Assembly: GCA_018712805.1 (NCBI GenBank)
Contig: DVGI01000033.1
Span: 62,001 to 126,000 of the forward strand
Source: Candidatus Fimenecus excrementavium
GTDB taxonomy: Bacteria > Bacillota > Clostridia > Oscillospirales > Acutalibacteraceae
Direction of reading: 5' to 3'
DNA length: 64,000 nt
Of this stretch, positions 1 to 7,622 are shown in pieces; within the stretch, counting starts at the first letter, position 1, and every line of letters begins with the position of its first letter. The notes below the pieces were generated by a model. The model did no database searches, had not been told where the DNA came from, and saw only the letters and a program-made list of their open reading frames with translations. The position numbers and the translations under genes were made by a program.

Positions 1-1596
1 ATTGCCGAGCGTCTTTTCAAACAGGCTGTCTTGCGTGGCAATCGCCACAACCGGCGTGCCCGGTTCGATCAGCGAAATTGTGCCGTGTTTGAGTTCACCC
101 GCCGCATACGCTTCGGAGTGGATATAGGAAATCTCCTTGAGCTTCAACGAGCCCTCCAAAGAAATCGCATAGTCAAGCCCGCGGCCGATAAAGAAGATAT
201 TTTTCGCCGCGGCAAACTGTTTTGCCAGCGCGTTGAGTTCTTCGTCGAGCCCTAAAAGCTTCTCAATTTCTTCCGGCAGTTTCAAAAGCGCGTCGCAGTA
301 ATCGCTTTCCGCGTCTTTCGAAAGTTTTCCCGTCGCCACGCCGAAGCGAAGCGCCAAAAGATAAATAACGCTCAACTGCGCGGAAAACGCCTTGGTCGTT
401 GCCACCGCAATTTCGGGACCGGCCATCGTGTAAATCACATCGTCGCTTTCGCGGGCAATCGTGCTCGCCACGACGTTGACAATAGACACCGTGTGTGCGC
501 CTTTGCGTTTGGCTTCGCGCAGCGCTGCCAAAGTGTCCGCCGTTTCGCCGGACTGGCTGATGACAATACAAATATCGTCTTTTCGGATAATCGGGTCGCG
601 GTAACGGAATTCGCTTGCAAGGTCGGTTTCCACCGGAATCCTCGCCGCGGCTTCCAAAATATATTTTGCCGCCATGCCGACGTGCCACGCACTGCCGCAG
701 GCCACAATGTGAATTTTGTCAATCGCGCGAATTTCCTCGTCGGACAAATGCAGTTCGGGGATAACGACCTGACCGTCCACAATCCGCGGGGAAAGCGTGT
801 CGCGCACGGCTTTCGGCTGTTCGGCGATTTCTTTTTTCATGAAATGCGCATAGCCGCCTTTTTCCGCCGCTTCGGCATCCCAGGTGACGTTGTAAACGTC
901 TTTTTCAATCGGCTTGCCGTCCGCGTTGTAGAATTTAATATTTTCGCGCGTCAAAATCGCGATTTCGCCGTCGTTTAACAAATAACAAGTGCGCGTGTAT
1001 TTGAGCAGCGCCGGAATGTCAGACGCTAAGAAATTTTCGCTCTCGCCTTTGCCGATGACCAACGGGCTGTCTTTTTTCGCCGCCACAATGCGGTCGGGCG
1101 CATCGTCGGTGAGCACGGCGGTCGCGTAAGACCCACGCACGGTGCGCATGACGCGGCACATCGTTTCGACCGGGTCGCCCCTGTAATAATAATCGAAGAG
1201 ATGCGCGAGCACCTCGGTGTCCGTTTCGGAAACAAACTTATAGCCCGCTGTTTCAAGCATGGCTTTTAATTCAATATAGTTTTCGATAATGCCGTTGTGC
1301 ACAAGCGTAATGCGGCCGTTGCCGCCCTTGTGGGGATGGGCATTTTCGTCGGTCGGCGCGCCGTGCGTCGCCCAGCGGGTATGCCCGATGCCGACGCTGC
1401 CAGAAAGCGGCGCTCTCTCAGAAAGCTTTTTCTCAAGGTCTGCAATTCGGCCTTTGGTTTTCACAATTTCCGTTCTGCCGCCGTCCAACACGGCGATCCC
1501 GGCCGAATCGTACCCGCGGTACTCCAGCTTTTTAAGACCGTCCAGCAATATCGGAGAAGCACTGTTCTCCCCAATATAACCTACAATTCCACACAT
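1..1596 (-). CDS. glmS: Glutamine--fructose-6-phosphate aminotransferase, C-terminus cut by window edge
   Basis: GlmS makes glucosamine-6-phosphate from fructose-6-phosphate and glutamine, the first step of UDP-GlcNAc and cell-wall synthesis. The frame opens with MCGIVGYIGEN, so Cys2 becomes the N-terminal nucleophile of the class II glutaminase domain. HTRWATHGAPTDENAHPH and the LVHNGIIENY stretch follow as expected. The window holds exactly 532 codons. The last visible residues, DSLFEKTLGN, lie in the second SIS isomerase domain, so about 70 of the usual 600 residues are missing to the left. The start at 1596 directly follows a glmS ribozyme leader, which fixes both identity and regulation. 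Confidence 0.96.
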   Translation of the reverse strand, partial: MCGIVGYIGENSASPILLDGLKKLEYRGYDSAGIAVLDGGRTEIVKTKGRIADLEKKLSERAPLSGSVGIGHTRWATHGAPTDENAHPHKGGNGRITLVHNGIIENYIELKAMLETAGYKFVSETDTEVLAHLFDYYYRGDPVETMCRVMRTVRGSYATAVLTDDAPDRIVAAKKDSPLVIGKGESENFLASDIPALLKYTRTCYLLNDGEIAILTRENIKFYNADGKPIEKDVYNVTWDAEAAEKGGYAHFMKKEIAEQPKAVRDTLSPRIVDGQVVIPELHLSDEEIRAIDKIHIVACGSAWHVGMAAKYILEAAARIPVETDLASEFRYRDPIIRKDDICIVISQSGETADTLAALREAKRKGAHTVSIVNVVASTIARESDDVIYTMAGPEIAVATTKAFSAQLSVIYLLALRFGVATGKLSKDAESDYCDALLKLPEEIEKLLGLDEELNALAKQFAAAKNIFFIGRGLDYAISLEGSLKLKEISYIHSEAYAAGELKHGTISLIEPGTPVVAIATQDSLFEKTLGN

Positions 1597-1639
1597 ATTC
1601 ATTTTTTCCTTTACAAATGAAATTTGTGCTTTGCCTTTC

Positions 1640-1795
1640 CCTCTGTTTCGCACATCGCTGCGCGGTTTTTCGGAAAAGCCTATGGCCCCCGCACTTATGG
1701 GGCAAGAAGCATCCGCCGAAACTTTCGATAACTTCTTCCTCGTCACCTGCCGATTTTGCCGAAAACGGCAACAGTGCAAAAGCAGGCCCGGCGCT
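1640..1795 (-). ncRNA. glmS ribozyme (GlcN6P-activated self-cleaving riboswitch)
   Basis: Reading the minus strand, the glmS leader shows AGCGCC at the expected cleavage site, between A1795 and G1794. The conserved core follows: GTGACGAGGAAGAAG, then TTATCGAAAG, then TTTCGGCGGATGC, ending in a GCCCC/GGGGGC hairpin. These match the glmS ribozyme consensus (GACGAGG, TTATCGA, CGGCGGATGCC). In this family the 5' fragment is cleaved when GlcN6P binds and the downstream mRNA is degraded, giving feedback on GlmS. The 3' limit is approximate; about 45-150 bases separate the core from the start codon. Confidence 0.93.
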
Positions 1796-1882
1796 ATTTT
1801 CGTGTCGCCCGAAAATTTAAAAAGCGCGTTCTCCTTTCTTCTCTGATTCGACGTCCCCTGCACTTGAGCTACGTCTTTGTGC

Positions 1883-1911
1883 ATTATATGAAAGAATCCC
1901 GCCTTTGTCAA
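1883..1911 (-). promoter_or_regulatory. Sigma-A promoter of glmS
   Basis: Perfect TTGACA (1911-1906), 17-base spacer and TATAAT (1888-1883) on the minus strand. The transcript would start near 1876 and carry a leader of about 280 bases containing the ribozyme. Confidence 0.85.
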
Positions 1912-2018
1912 CTGAGATTTTTATGCAAAAATTCCCTGAAAATTACAATTTGCTTTGATTTTACAGAGAAAAACGGCAAGAATAAACATGAAAAAATTTT
2001 TTAAAATCGGGTGATTCC

Positions 2019-2858
2019 ATGCAGTTTTTAAAGTCTAAAATCCGCGCGCAGGACGTTTTGCTCGAGACGAGAAAACAGGCGACGGCGGTTTGTCTTCTTT
2101 CATTTTTCGGCAAACTTATTCTCAGTTTTTCCTTTAGCTTGTGCGTTTATTCTTTGGCCGCTTTGCCAAGTTATGAAAGCCTTGCAAAGAACCTTTGGCT
2201 TTTGGCGGGCGTGTATGCGCTTTTTTCCCTCGGCGCGATTTTTTCGGTGTTCTTTTACGCGATGACGGATTTCGCGCAAAAGCGGTGGTTTTATAAAAAT
2301 GCCGCCTTCAAAAGACCGGTCCGGTTGTTTTTTGCGCACGTCTCCCCCGCGCTCGCGTTTCGGGTGTTTTACCTGTTTTTGCTTCGGCGGATTTTCATTT
2401 TCTTTACACTGTTGGGTTATCTTGCGCCGTTTTTATTGGGCTCGGGGATTCTCTATTACCACATGCGCGGCGTCGGGGTGAGTCCGATTCTTTTTTACGC
2501 GGCGATTGCGCTCCTTTTGCTTTTGTTGCTCGGCGGGGCGTATTACGGTTTTGCCGCGGTGCAGCGCTACGCGTTTTGCACCTGTCTGCTTTGTGAGGAC
2601 CGGACACGCGGCGTCATTGACACGCTTTCGACCGGCCGAAAAATCGCAAAAGACACCGCCCTTTCTATTGCGCGGGCAAAACTTCGCTTCCTGCTTTGGT
2701 TCGGGCTTTGCGTCCTTCTTTTGCCCGCGTTTTACGTCGTACCGTATTACCGCCAAACCGTCGGGTGCATAGAAAAAACGGCGTTAGACAAAAACCATCT
2801 AACGCCGGAAACACAAAAGCCTGTTATCTTTTTACACCTTGTCAAAAAACCCGCCTAA
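2019..2858 (+). CDS. Hypothetical multi-pass membrane protein
   Basis: The 279-residue product is not recognised. It has about five to six hydrophobic segments, roughly at residues 27-50, 60-80, 112-150, 155-180 and 225-245, with short basic cytoplasmic stretches between them. No catalytic motif or signal peptide is visible. The general plan, with several long helices and a soluble segment before the last helix, is reminiscent of DUF975-like integral membrane proteins, but I do not see a decisive motif. The start ATG at 2019 has only a weak upstream GGGTGA. The gene stands alone, divergent from glmS and convergent with the EamA transporter; the two convergent stops lie within four bases. Confidence 0.7.
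   Translation: MQFLKSKIRAQDVLLETRKQATAVCLLSFFGKLILSFSFSLCVYSLAALPSYESLAKNLWLLAGVYALFSLGAIFSVFFYAMTDFAQKRWFYKNAAFKRPVRLFFAHVSPALAFRVFYLFLLRRIFIFFTLLGYLAPFLLGSGILYYHMRGVGVSPILFYAAIALLLLLLLGGAYYGFAAVQRYAFCTCLLCEDRTRGVIDTLSTGRKIAKDTALSIARAKLRFLLWFGLCVLLLPAFYVVPYYRQTVGCIEKTALDKNHLTPETQKPVIFLHLVKKPA
2772..2807 (-). terminator. Rho-independent terminator of the EamA gene
   Basis: Inverted repeat CGGCGTTAGA (2779-2788) with TCTAACGCCG (2798-2807), followed on the minus strand by a T-run (complement of 2773-2778). It sits inside the last codons of the convergent gene, 55 bases past the transporter stop. Confidence 0.75.
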
Positions 2859-2861
2859 GCG

Positions 2862-3725
2862 CTAAACCAACAGCAAAAGCGTACCGCCGACGAGCAAAAC
2901 AAGCCCCGCGAATGCTTTTTTCGACAGCCGTTCTTTTAAGAAAACGCGGGAAAACAAAATTGTCACCAAAATGCTCAGTTTGTCAATCGGCACGACAACA
3001 CTCGCGCGCGAAGCTTCGTCGTGCAGCGCGCCGTAATAACAAAGCCAGGAAGCGCCTGTTGTAAAGCCCGACAAAATCAAAAACAGCCAGCTTTTCCCGT
3101 CAATCGAGGGAATATCTTTTTGCTGCCCGCGCGCAAAAACAATCGCCCACGCGAGCACCAAAACCACAACCGTGCGCAGCGCCGTGCCGAGATTGGACTC
3201 GACTTCGGTCATGCCGACCTTGCCGAAAATTGCGGTCAGCGCGGCAAACAACGCCGAACCGAACGCATAAAGAAACCAACTTTTGCCGGTGGTCCGTCCG
3301 CTTGTGCTGCGGCGCTCAATCATTAAATAAGTACCCACGGCAATGAGCACCATCGCAACGAGCGTCAGCCACGTGGGGGTTTCGCCCAAAAACAGCATCG
3401 CCAAAAGCATTGTGATAATTGTGGAGGATTTGTCCACCGGTGTCACTTTGTTGACGTCGCCGAGTTGCAGCGCATGAAAATAGCAAAGCCACGAAGCCCC
3501 CGTGGAAAGTCCGGACAAAACCAGAAAAGCTGCGGCTTTTGCGGGGATTTCCCCAATGGTATTTTGCGAGCCGACCACAAACACCATGACCCACGAGAAA
3601 AACAGCACGACCACCGTGCGCAAAGCGGTGGCGAGGTCTGAGGGGACGTTGCGAATCCCGCATTTTGCTAAAACCGCCGTGACGCCCGCAAAAAGCGCCG
3701 ACAAAAACGCAAGACACAGCCACAT
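2862..3725 (-). CDS. EamA/DMT-family transporter
   Basis: This is a ten-helix membrane carrier made of two homologous EamA halves, probably exporting a metabolite; the substrate cannot be told from sequence. The halves are visibly duplicated: GLSTGASWLCYFHALQLGD in the first matches GFTTGASWLCYYGALHDEA in the second. Each is followed by a P(V/I)DKxS stretch and an FLGE or FLKE end. The start is placed at 3725 (MWLCLAFLSALF) because it has AGGAAG upstream and opens on the first helix; an in-frame upstream extension lacks a ribosome site and overlaps the promoter. About 287 residues, the usual family length. Confidence 0.88.
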   Translation of the reverse strand: MWLCLAFLSALFAGVTAVLAKCGIRNVPSDLATALRTVVVLFFSWVMVFVVGSQNTIGEIPAKAAAFLVLSGLSTGASWLCYFHALQLGDVNKVTPVDKSSTIITMLLAMLFLGETPTWLTLVAMVLIAVGTYLMIERRSTSGRTTGKSWFLYAFGSALFAALTAIFGKVGMTEVESNLGTALRTVVVLVLAWAIVFARGQQKDIPSIDGKSWLFLILSGFTTGASWLCYYGALHDEASRASVVVPIDKLSILVTILFSRVFLKERLSKKAFAGLVLLVGGTLLLLV

Positions 3726-3750
3726 AAAATTCCGCTTCCTTTCGTTTTCC

Positions 3751-3779
3751 AGTGTAGTCCCGAAAAACCGCTTTGTCAA
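3751..3779 (-). promoter_or_regulatory. Promoter of the EamA transporter
   Basis: TTGACA (3779-3774), 17-base spacer, TACACT (3756-3751) on the minus strand. It is divergent from the acyltransferase promoter, leaving only nine bases between the two -35 boxes. Confidence 0.75.
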
Positions 3780-3788
3780 TTCGTACAA

Positions 3789-3817
3789 TTGTTTTTTCTG
3801 TCGGAATCTGATAGAAT
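3789..3817 (+). promoter_or_regulatory. Promoter of the condensation-type acyltransferase
   Basis: TTGTTT (3789-3794), 17-base spacer, TAGAAT (3812-3817). The leader to the start codon is about 100 bases. Confidence 0.6.
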
Positions 3818-3926
3818 GTATCCGTTCCCTTTTCTTAAAAAGATTTTGACGTTTCGGCGGACGAAACGAACGTGCGCCGCGTCTTTCTGTTTGTAAAGAC
3901 AGAAAGACGTTTTACAGGTGACAGAT

Positions 3927-5177
3927 ATGGCAAAACAAAAAGCAACCGAATATAAAATCGACACGGTTTCCAATTTGTTCCCGGCGCTCGGCGGGCACGT
4001 TTACCGCCAGTGCGCGGTGTTTAAAGAGCCGGTGGATTTAGCGCTGCTTCGAAAAGCGGTTTGCAGCCTTTCAGAGGCGTTCCCGATTATGTGCTCCCAC
4101 CTGCGCAAGACGTTTTTCAGTTATGTGCACGAGAAAGCGACGGATTTGGACGTTGTAAATATCGGCGACCCGTTTGTGCAGCGCCCGCCGATGTTCGACA
4201 CCGAAAAGCCCTCATTTTTGCTGTTCGTTGACGGCTGTCTTTTGAGCATGGACGTGTTCCACGGCAACGCCGACGGCAACAGCGCCATTCAGTTTTTCAA
4301 AGCGCTGGTCACAAACTATGCCTTTCTTTTGCGCGGGCTGCCGTTGCCGCCCGTCAAAATGCCGGACGAAGCCGATTTGAAAGACCCTTACCCGATGTAT
4401 TACAAGCCCGCGAAACCCGCTTCGCTTTCGGAAAAGCCCTCTTACCACCTGCACCTTGCGCGGCCGGAAAGCTTTTATCAGCGCTTTAGCTGCATTTCCA
4501 TTGACGTGGCGGGGATTAAAAATCAGGTAAAGCCGTTGGAGTACACGGTCAATGATTTTTTGTGCGCCCTTTTGCATCAAGCGATTTTACATACGACAGA
4601 CGCTAAGCAAAGCGATTTGGACGTGACGATTTCGGTGCCGATTGATTTGCGGCCGTTTTATCACTCGAATTCTCAGCGCAATTTCGTTTATTACACCAAT
4701 GTGCGCCTTTCGAAAGATGCGGCGCCGGACATGGCAAGCGCGATGGGCGTTGTGCACCGCGAAGTGCAGGCGGCGATGCAGGAAAAGGTGTTACGCAGGG
4801 GTGTTGCGGTCGCGCACAAGGCCGCCAACAACCTTTTTGTGCGCTGCACGCCGCGGGCAATTAAAGAATTTGTCATCCGCAAAGCCTATCGCCATGTGGC
4901 GGGCGGCGGGCTGACGACAACGCTTTCGAACGTCGGCTATCACACCCTGCCGCCGGAAGCGGAGGCATGCTTGGAGCGGTTTGAAATGTATCTCGGCGCA
5001 GGCTTCGGCGGTATCAACGCCACCGCGGCAGGCGTCAAGGGACGCACTTCGCTTTGCATCAGCTGCGGCAGTCACGAAACCGTCATTGAAGACGAAGTTT
5101 GTGAGATTTTAAAAGGATACGGGATTGACTTTTCCCGCACACAGCGCGAATACACAGACTATCGCTTTGAGAAATAA
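3927..5177 (+). CDS. Condensation-domain superfamily acyltransferase (AATase/Pap-like)
   Basis: A stand-alone CoA-dependent acyltransferase of the chloramphenicol acetyltransferase / condensation fold. The active-site HxxxDG motif is visible as H112-GNA-D116-G117 in MDVFHGNADG. The later VNDFLCALLHQAI helix and the SVPIDLRP region match the family's second half, where the product tunnel and DFGWG-like element lie. About 416 residues, typical for a single condensation unit without carrier proteins. The ATG at 3927 is preferred over an in-frame GTG at 3918 because AGGTGA sits five bases before it. No peptide synthetase genes adjoin, so the substrate (alcohol, sugar or lipid) is unknown. The gene ends at a strong bidirectional terminator. 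Confidence 0.78.
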   Translation: MAKQKATEYKIDTVSNLFPALGGHVYRQCAVFKEPVDLALLRKAVCSLSEAFPIMCSHLRKTFFSYVHEKATDLDVVNIGDPFVQRPPMFDTEKPSFLLFVDGCLLSMDVFHGNADGNSAIQFFKALVTNYAFLLRGLPLPPVKMPDEADLKDPYPMYYKPAKPASLSEKPSYHLHLARPESFYQRFSCISIDVAGIKNQVKPLEYTVNDFLCALLHQAILHTTDAKQSDLDVTISVPIDLRPFYHSNSQRNFVYYTNVRLSKDAAPDMASAMGVVHREVQAAMQEKVLRRGVAVAHKAANNLFVRCTPRAIKEFVIRKAYRHVAGGGLTTTLSNVGYHTLPPEAEACLERFEMYLGAGFGGINATAAGVKGRTSLCISCGSHETVIEDEVCEILKGYGIDFSRTQREYTDYRFEK

Positions 5178-5189
5178 TTTTAAAAAAAG

Positions 5190-5222
5190 AAAGCCCGGTT
5201 TTTACCGGGCTTTTTATTTTTT
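5190..5222. terminator. Bidirectional terminator between convergent genes
   Basis: AGCCCGG (5192-5198) pairs with CCGGGCT (5205-5211), flanked by an A-tract on the left and a T-tract on the right, so it works for both the acyltransferase and the permease. Confidence 0.9.
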
Positions 5223-5229
5223 GTGGTTT

Positions 5230-6342
5230 TCATATGGCGGCGGAAAGCAGCAACAGCGCCGCTAAAAACAGGACGTTCCAAAGCGTGAACAGCAAAAGAT
5301 AGCGTTTTTTCTGCGTGCCGTATTGTAAGGCGATTTGCTTATACGAAATCAAGCTCGCCATAGAGGCAATCAGCGTACCCAGTCCCCCTAAATTGGTGCC
5401 GACAATCAACGCGTCGGTGTTTTCGGTAAAGCCGGACAAAAGCAGCGCTGCGGGCACATTGCTGATGATTTGGCTTAATGCCACCGCCATGGTCTGTTCG
5501 TGACCGGTGACCACGCGGAGGATCAGCTCATGAAGTGCCGGCACACGCCCCATATTGCCGACGAAAATAAAAAATGCGGCAAAGGTCAAAAGCAGGCTAT
5601 AATCCACCTTCAAAAGCAGTTTTCGATTAAAAATCAGCAAAACCACCGCGACCGCCGGGAACAGGATATAAATCGGGATAAGCTTTAATACCGTAAGAAG
5701 GCACAGCAAAAACAGAACGCTGTAAAGCGCAAGCGGCTTTGCGGGCAGTTTTTTCTGCTCTGCGGTAAGCTTCACGGAAATTTTCGGATTCGGGCAGGCA
5801 CAAAAAATCACCGTTGCGAGCAGCGCCGCCGCAAGGAGCGTGTAAGGCAGCATCAGCCCTATAAACGACAAAAAGCTGCGCCCCGACGCGGTATATAAAT
5901 AAAGGTTTTGGGGGTTGCCGATGGGGGTGAGCATACTCCCGAGGTTTGCGGCAATCGTCATCAGCGTGACGATAAGGCTCACCGCGCGCCCCATATCCGC
6001 AAGGCGCAGCACCAAAAGCCCGAACGGCACGAAAGTAATCAGCGCCACGTCGTTTGTAATCCACATGCTGCACAAAAAGCAAAGAAACACCAGCACAAAC
6101 GCCACGCCGCGCCCGCTTTTGGTTTTGAGAAGCATCCCCGTGCCGAGCTTTTGAAACGCACCGGTTTCCTGAAAGCCCGCCATCACGCTCATTAAGCAAA
6201 ACAGTAATGCGAGCGTCCGCCAGTCAATATAAGAAACATATTCTGCGTCCGGCGGCACCAAAAAGCAGGAAATAACCGCCAAAACGCATGCAACAAGAAG
6301 CACCGTTTCCCGTTTCACAAAGCCGATTACTTTGGAGCGCAT
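5230..6342 (-). CDS. SLC13/ArsB-like anion permease (citrate-transporter family)
   Basis: A membrane carrier of the ion-transporter superfamily, probably moving an anionic solute such as a carboxylate; the substrate is not determined. About ten hydrophobic segments are seen across 370 residues. Family hallmarks are ITNDVALITFVPFGLL, the SMLTPIGNPQNLYLY hairpin (first substrate loop) and SNVPAALLLSGF (second loop). It is shorter than the usual 420-450 residues, consistent with the compact CitMHS/ArsB-like members. A TTGACA/TATATT promoter lies just upstream and the shared terminator just downstream, so it is a single-gene unit. Confidence 0.85.
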   Translation of the reverse strand: MRSKVIGFVKRETVLLVACVLAVISCFLVPPDAEYVSYIDWRTLALLFCLMSVMAGFQETGAFQKLGTGMLLKTKSGRGVAFVLVFLCFLCSMWITNDVALITFVPFGLLVLRLADMGRAVSLIVTLMTIAANLGSMLTPIGNPQNLYLYTASGRSFLSFIGLMLPYTLLAAALLATVIFCACPNPKISVKLTAEQKKLPAKPLALYSVLFLLCLLTVLKLIPIYILFPAVAVVLLIFNRKLLLKVDYSLLLTFAAFFIFVGNMGRVPALHELILRVVTGHEQTMAVALSQIISNVPAALLLSGFTENTDALIVGTNLGGLGTLIASMASLISYKQIALQYGTQKKRYLLLFTLWNVLFLAALLLLSAAI

Positions 6343-6381
6343 ACCGTCCCGCCTTTCTGTTCTTTACAAATTCCGCATAAA

Positions 6382-6410
6382 AATATAGGATTTTCTTTTC
6401 GCTTTGTCAA
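6382..6410 (-). promoter_or_regulatory. Promoter of the SLC13-type permease
   Basis: TTGACA (6410-6405), 17-base spacer, TATATT (6387-6382) on the minus strand. Confidence 0.8.
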
Positions 6411-6449
6411 GTCAAAAAACCGGGAACCGTCTAAAACAGTTCCCGGTTT
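6411..6449 (-). terminator. Terminator of the kinase operon
   Basis: AAACCGGGAAC (6417-6427) pairs with GTTCCCGGTTT (6439-6449); the minus-strand product ends in a T-run. It overlaps the kinase stop codon. Confidence 0.88.
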
Positions 6450-7188
6450 AGCGGCCGAAAAGCCGAATTTCTCGTTTGAGTTTTTGCGCGCTTTGGTAGC
6501 GCTTTGCCATTTGGGTCGAAATCGATTTTTCAACCACCTTGCGAATCAGCCCGTGCGGCAAATCCACCGCCGGGTGAACGCCGGTGAGCATCATATTTAA
6601 AAGCACGCCCATTGCGTAAATGTCGGTCGCTCGGCCCGTTTGCGAAATGCCGAACTGTTCCGGCGCGGCGTAACCGACCGTTCCGAGCGTTTGCGTATCC
6701 TTTTCTTGGGAATTTGTCATACAGCGCGCAATGCTCAAATCAATCAGCACAAGCGTGTTGTCGGGCTTTATAATGATATTCGAGGGTTTAACGTCACGGT
6801 GAATTATACCGTTTTTGTGAAGCAGGGAAAGCGCGTCGCAAAGCTGTTCGGCATAAGCACAGGCGGTTTTGCGGTCCAGCGGGCCGTCTTCCAAAATATC
6901 GGAAAGATTTTTCCCGGGGATATATTCTTCCAGCACCAACAAATATTCGTCTGTGGAACAGACGTCGTAAATGCACGGCAGGTGCGGCGATTTTTTGCCC
7001 CGCAGGCGCCTGAAAACGTCATCGTTTCGGTTGGCGGAAATAATTTTGATTAAATTTTCGCCGCTTTTTTTATGCCGGTAAAGCGCGACTTTGCCGAATT
7101 CGGTTTGTTTCAAAACCGCTTTTTCCGTAAAATCCGCAGAAAGCTTGTCGTCGATATAATCCAGAAGCTCGTTTTTTTCCGCGCTCAT
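6448..7188 (-). CDS. Hanks-type serine/threonine protein kinase, soluble
   Basis: A cytoplasmic eukaryotic-like protein kinase of 246 residues, kinase domain only, with no PASTA or transmembrane part. The ATP lysine is likely K48 (LIKII). The catalytic loop HRDVKPSN is intact at 130-137 (D132, K134, N137). The activation segment has GTVGYAAPEQ at 169-178. The Mg-binding DFG is DLS (D150), and the glycine loop (TEFGKVALY) is degenerate, but the essential Asp and Lys remain. Its start overlaps the stop of the helix-turn-helix gene by four bases, so the two are translationally coupled. The targets are unknown; the neighbouring zinc-ribbon/LRR protein is a plausible partner by context only. Confidence 0.9.
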   Translation of the reverse strand: MSAEKNELLDYIDDKLSADFTEKAVLKQTEFGKVALYRHKKSGENLIKIISANRNDDVFRRLRGKKSPHLPCIYDVCSTDEYLLVLEEYIPGKNLSDILEDGPLDRKTACAYAEQLCDALSLLHKNGIIHRDVKPSNIIIKPDNTLVLIDLSIARCMTNSQEKDTQTLGTVGYAAPEQFGISQTGRATDIYAMGVLLNMMLTGVHPAVDLPHGLIRKVVEKSISTQMAKRYQSAQKLKREIRLFGR

Positions 7189-7610
7189 TTGAGTTCTTCC
7201 TCACCGTATTGCGCCAACAGCTCGGAAAGCTGAAAAACAGACAAACGGTTTTCAATCGCGTAAATCAGAATGCTGTCGCGTTTAACGCGCGGGTAAAGGC
7301 AGGATTTTCCGGAAATTTTGAGCGCTTGCTGGCAGTCGTCTAAAGAAAGCTGCATCGAAAGAATCAGCCGCACCACCTTGTCGCGCGAGGGGCTTTTGCG
7401 GCCGTTAATCACGTCGTAAAAATAGCAATAGCTGAAATCGGCTTTGTTGATAATGTTCGATTTGGAACGGCCGGATTTTTGAATCAGCGCCTCCCAAAAC
7501 GTTTTAATATCGTTTTCAACAAACGATTCCGGATTGTTTTTCAGGTACTTCCCCAATTCGCACGGCGATTTTTGCAGTTCCTGAAACAAATCCCCCGTGG
7601 ATTTTCGCAT
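7185..7610 (-). CDS. Small helix-turn-helix protein coupled to the kinase
   Basis: A 141-residue soluble protein. Residues about 50-100 (NIINKADFSYCYFYDVINGRKS then DKVVRLILSMQLSLDDCQQ when read in two pieces) have the spacing of an XRE-like helix-turn-helix: helices around a YDVxxGxKxPSRD turn. The last 35 residues (DSILIYAIENRLSVFQLSELL) resemble an effector helix pair. It overlaps the kinase by four bases (ATGA) and lies 12 bases after the LRR gene. Such HTH-kinase pairs occur in Clostridia, where the kinase may act on the regulator. Whether it binds DNA is inferred from the fold only. Confidence 0.7.
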   Translation of the reverse strand: MRKSTGDLFQELQKSPCELGKYLKNNPESFVENDIKTFWEALIQKSGRSKSNIINKADFSYCYFYDVINGRKSPSRDKVVRLILSMQLSLDDCQQALKISGKSCLYPRVKRDSILIYAIENRLSVFQLSELLAQYGEEELK

Positions 7611-7622
7611 AACGTCTCCTCC

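Noticed and set aside
1532..1820. Short open frames on both strands in the glmS leader
   Set aside because: They overlap the ribozyme and lack ribosome sites.
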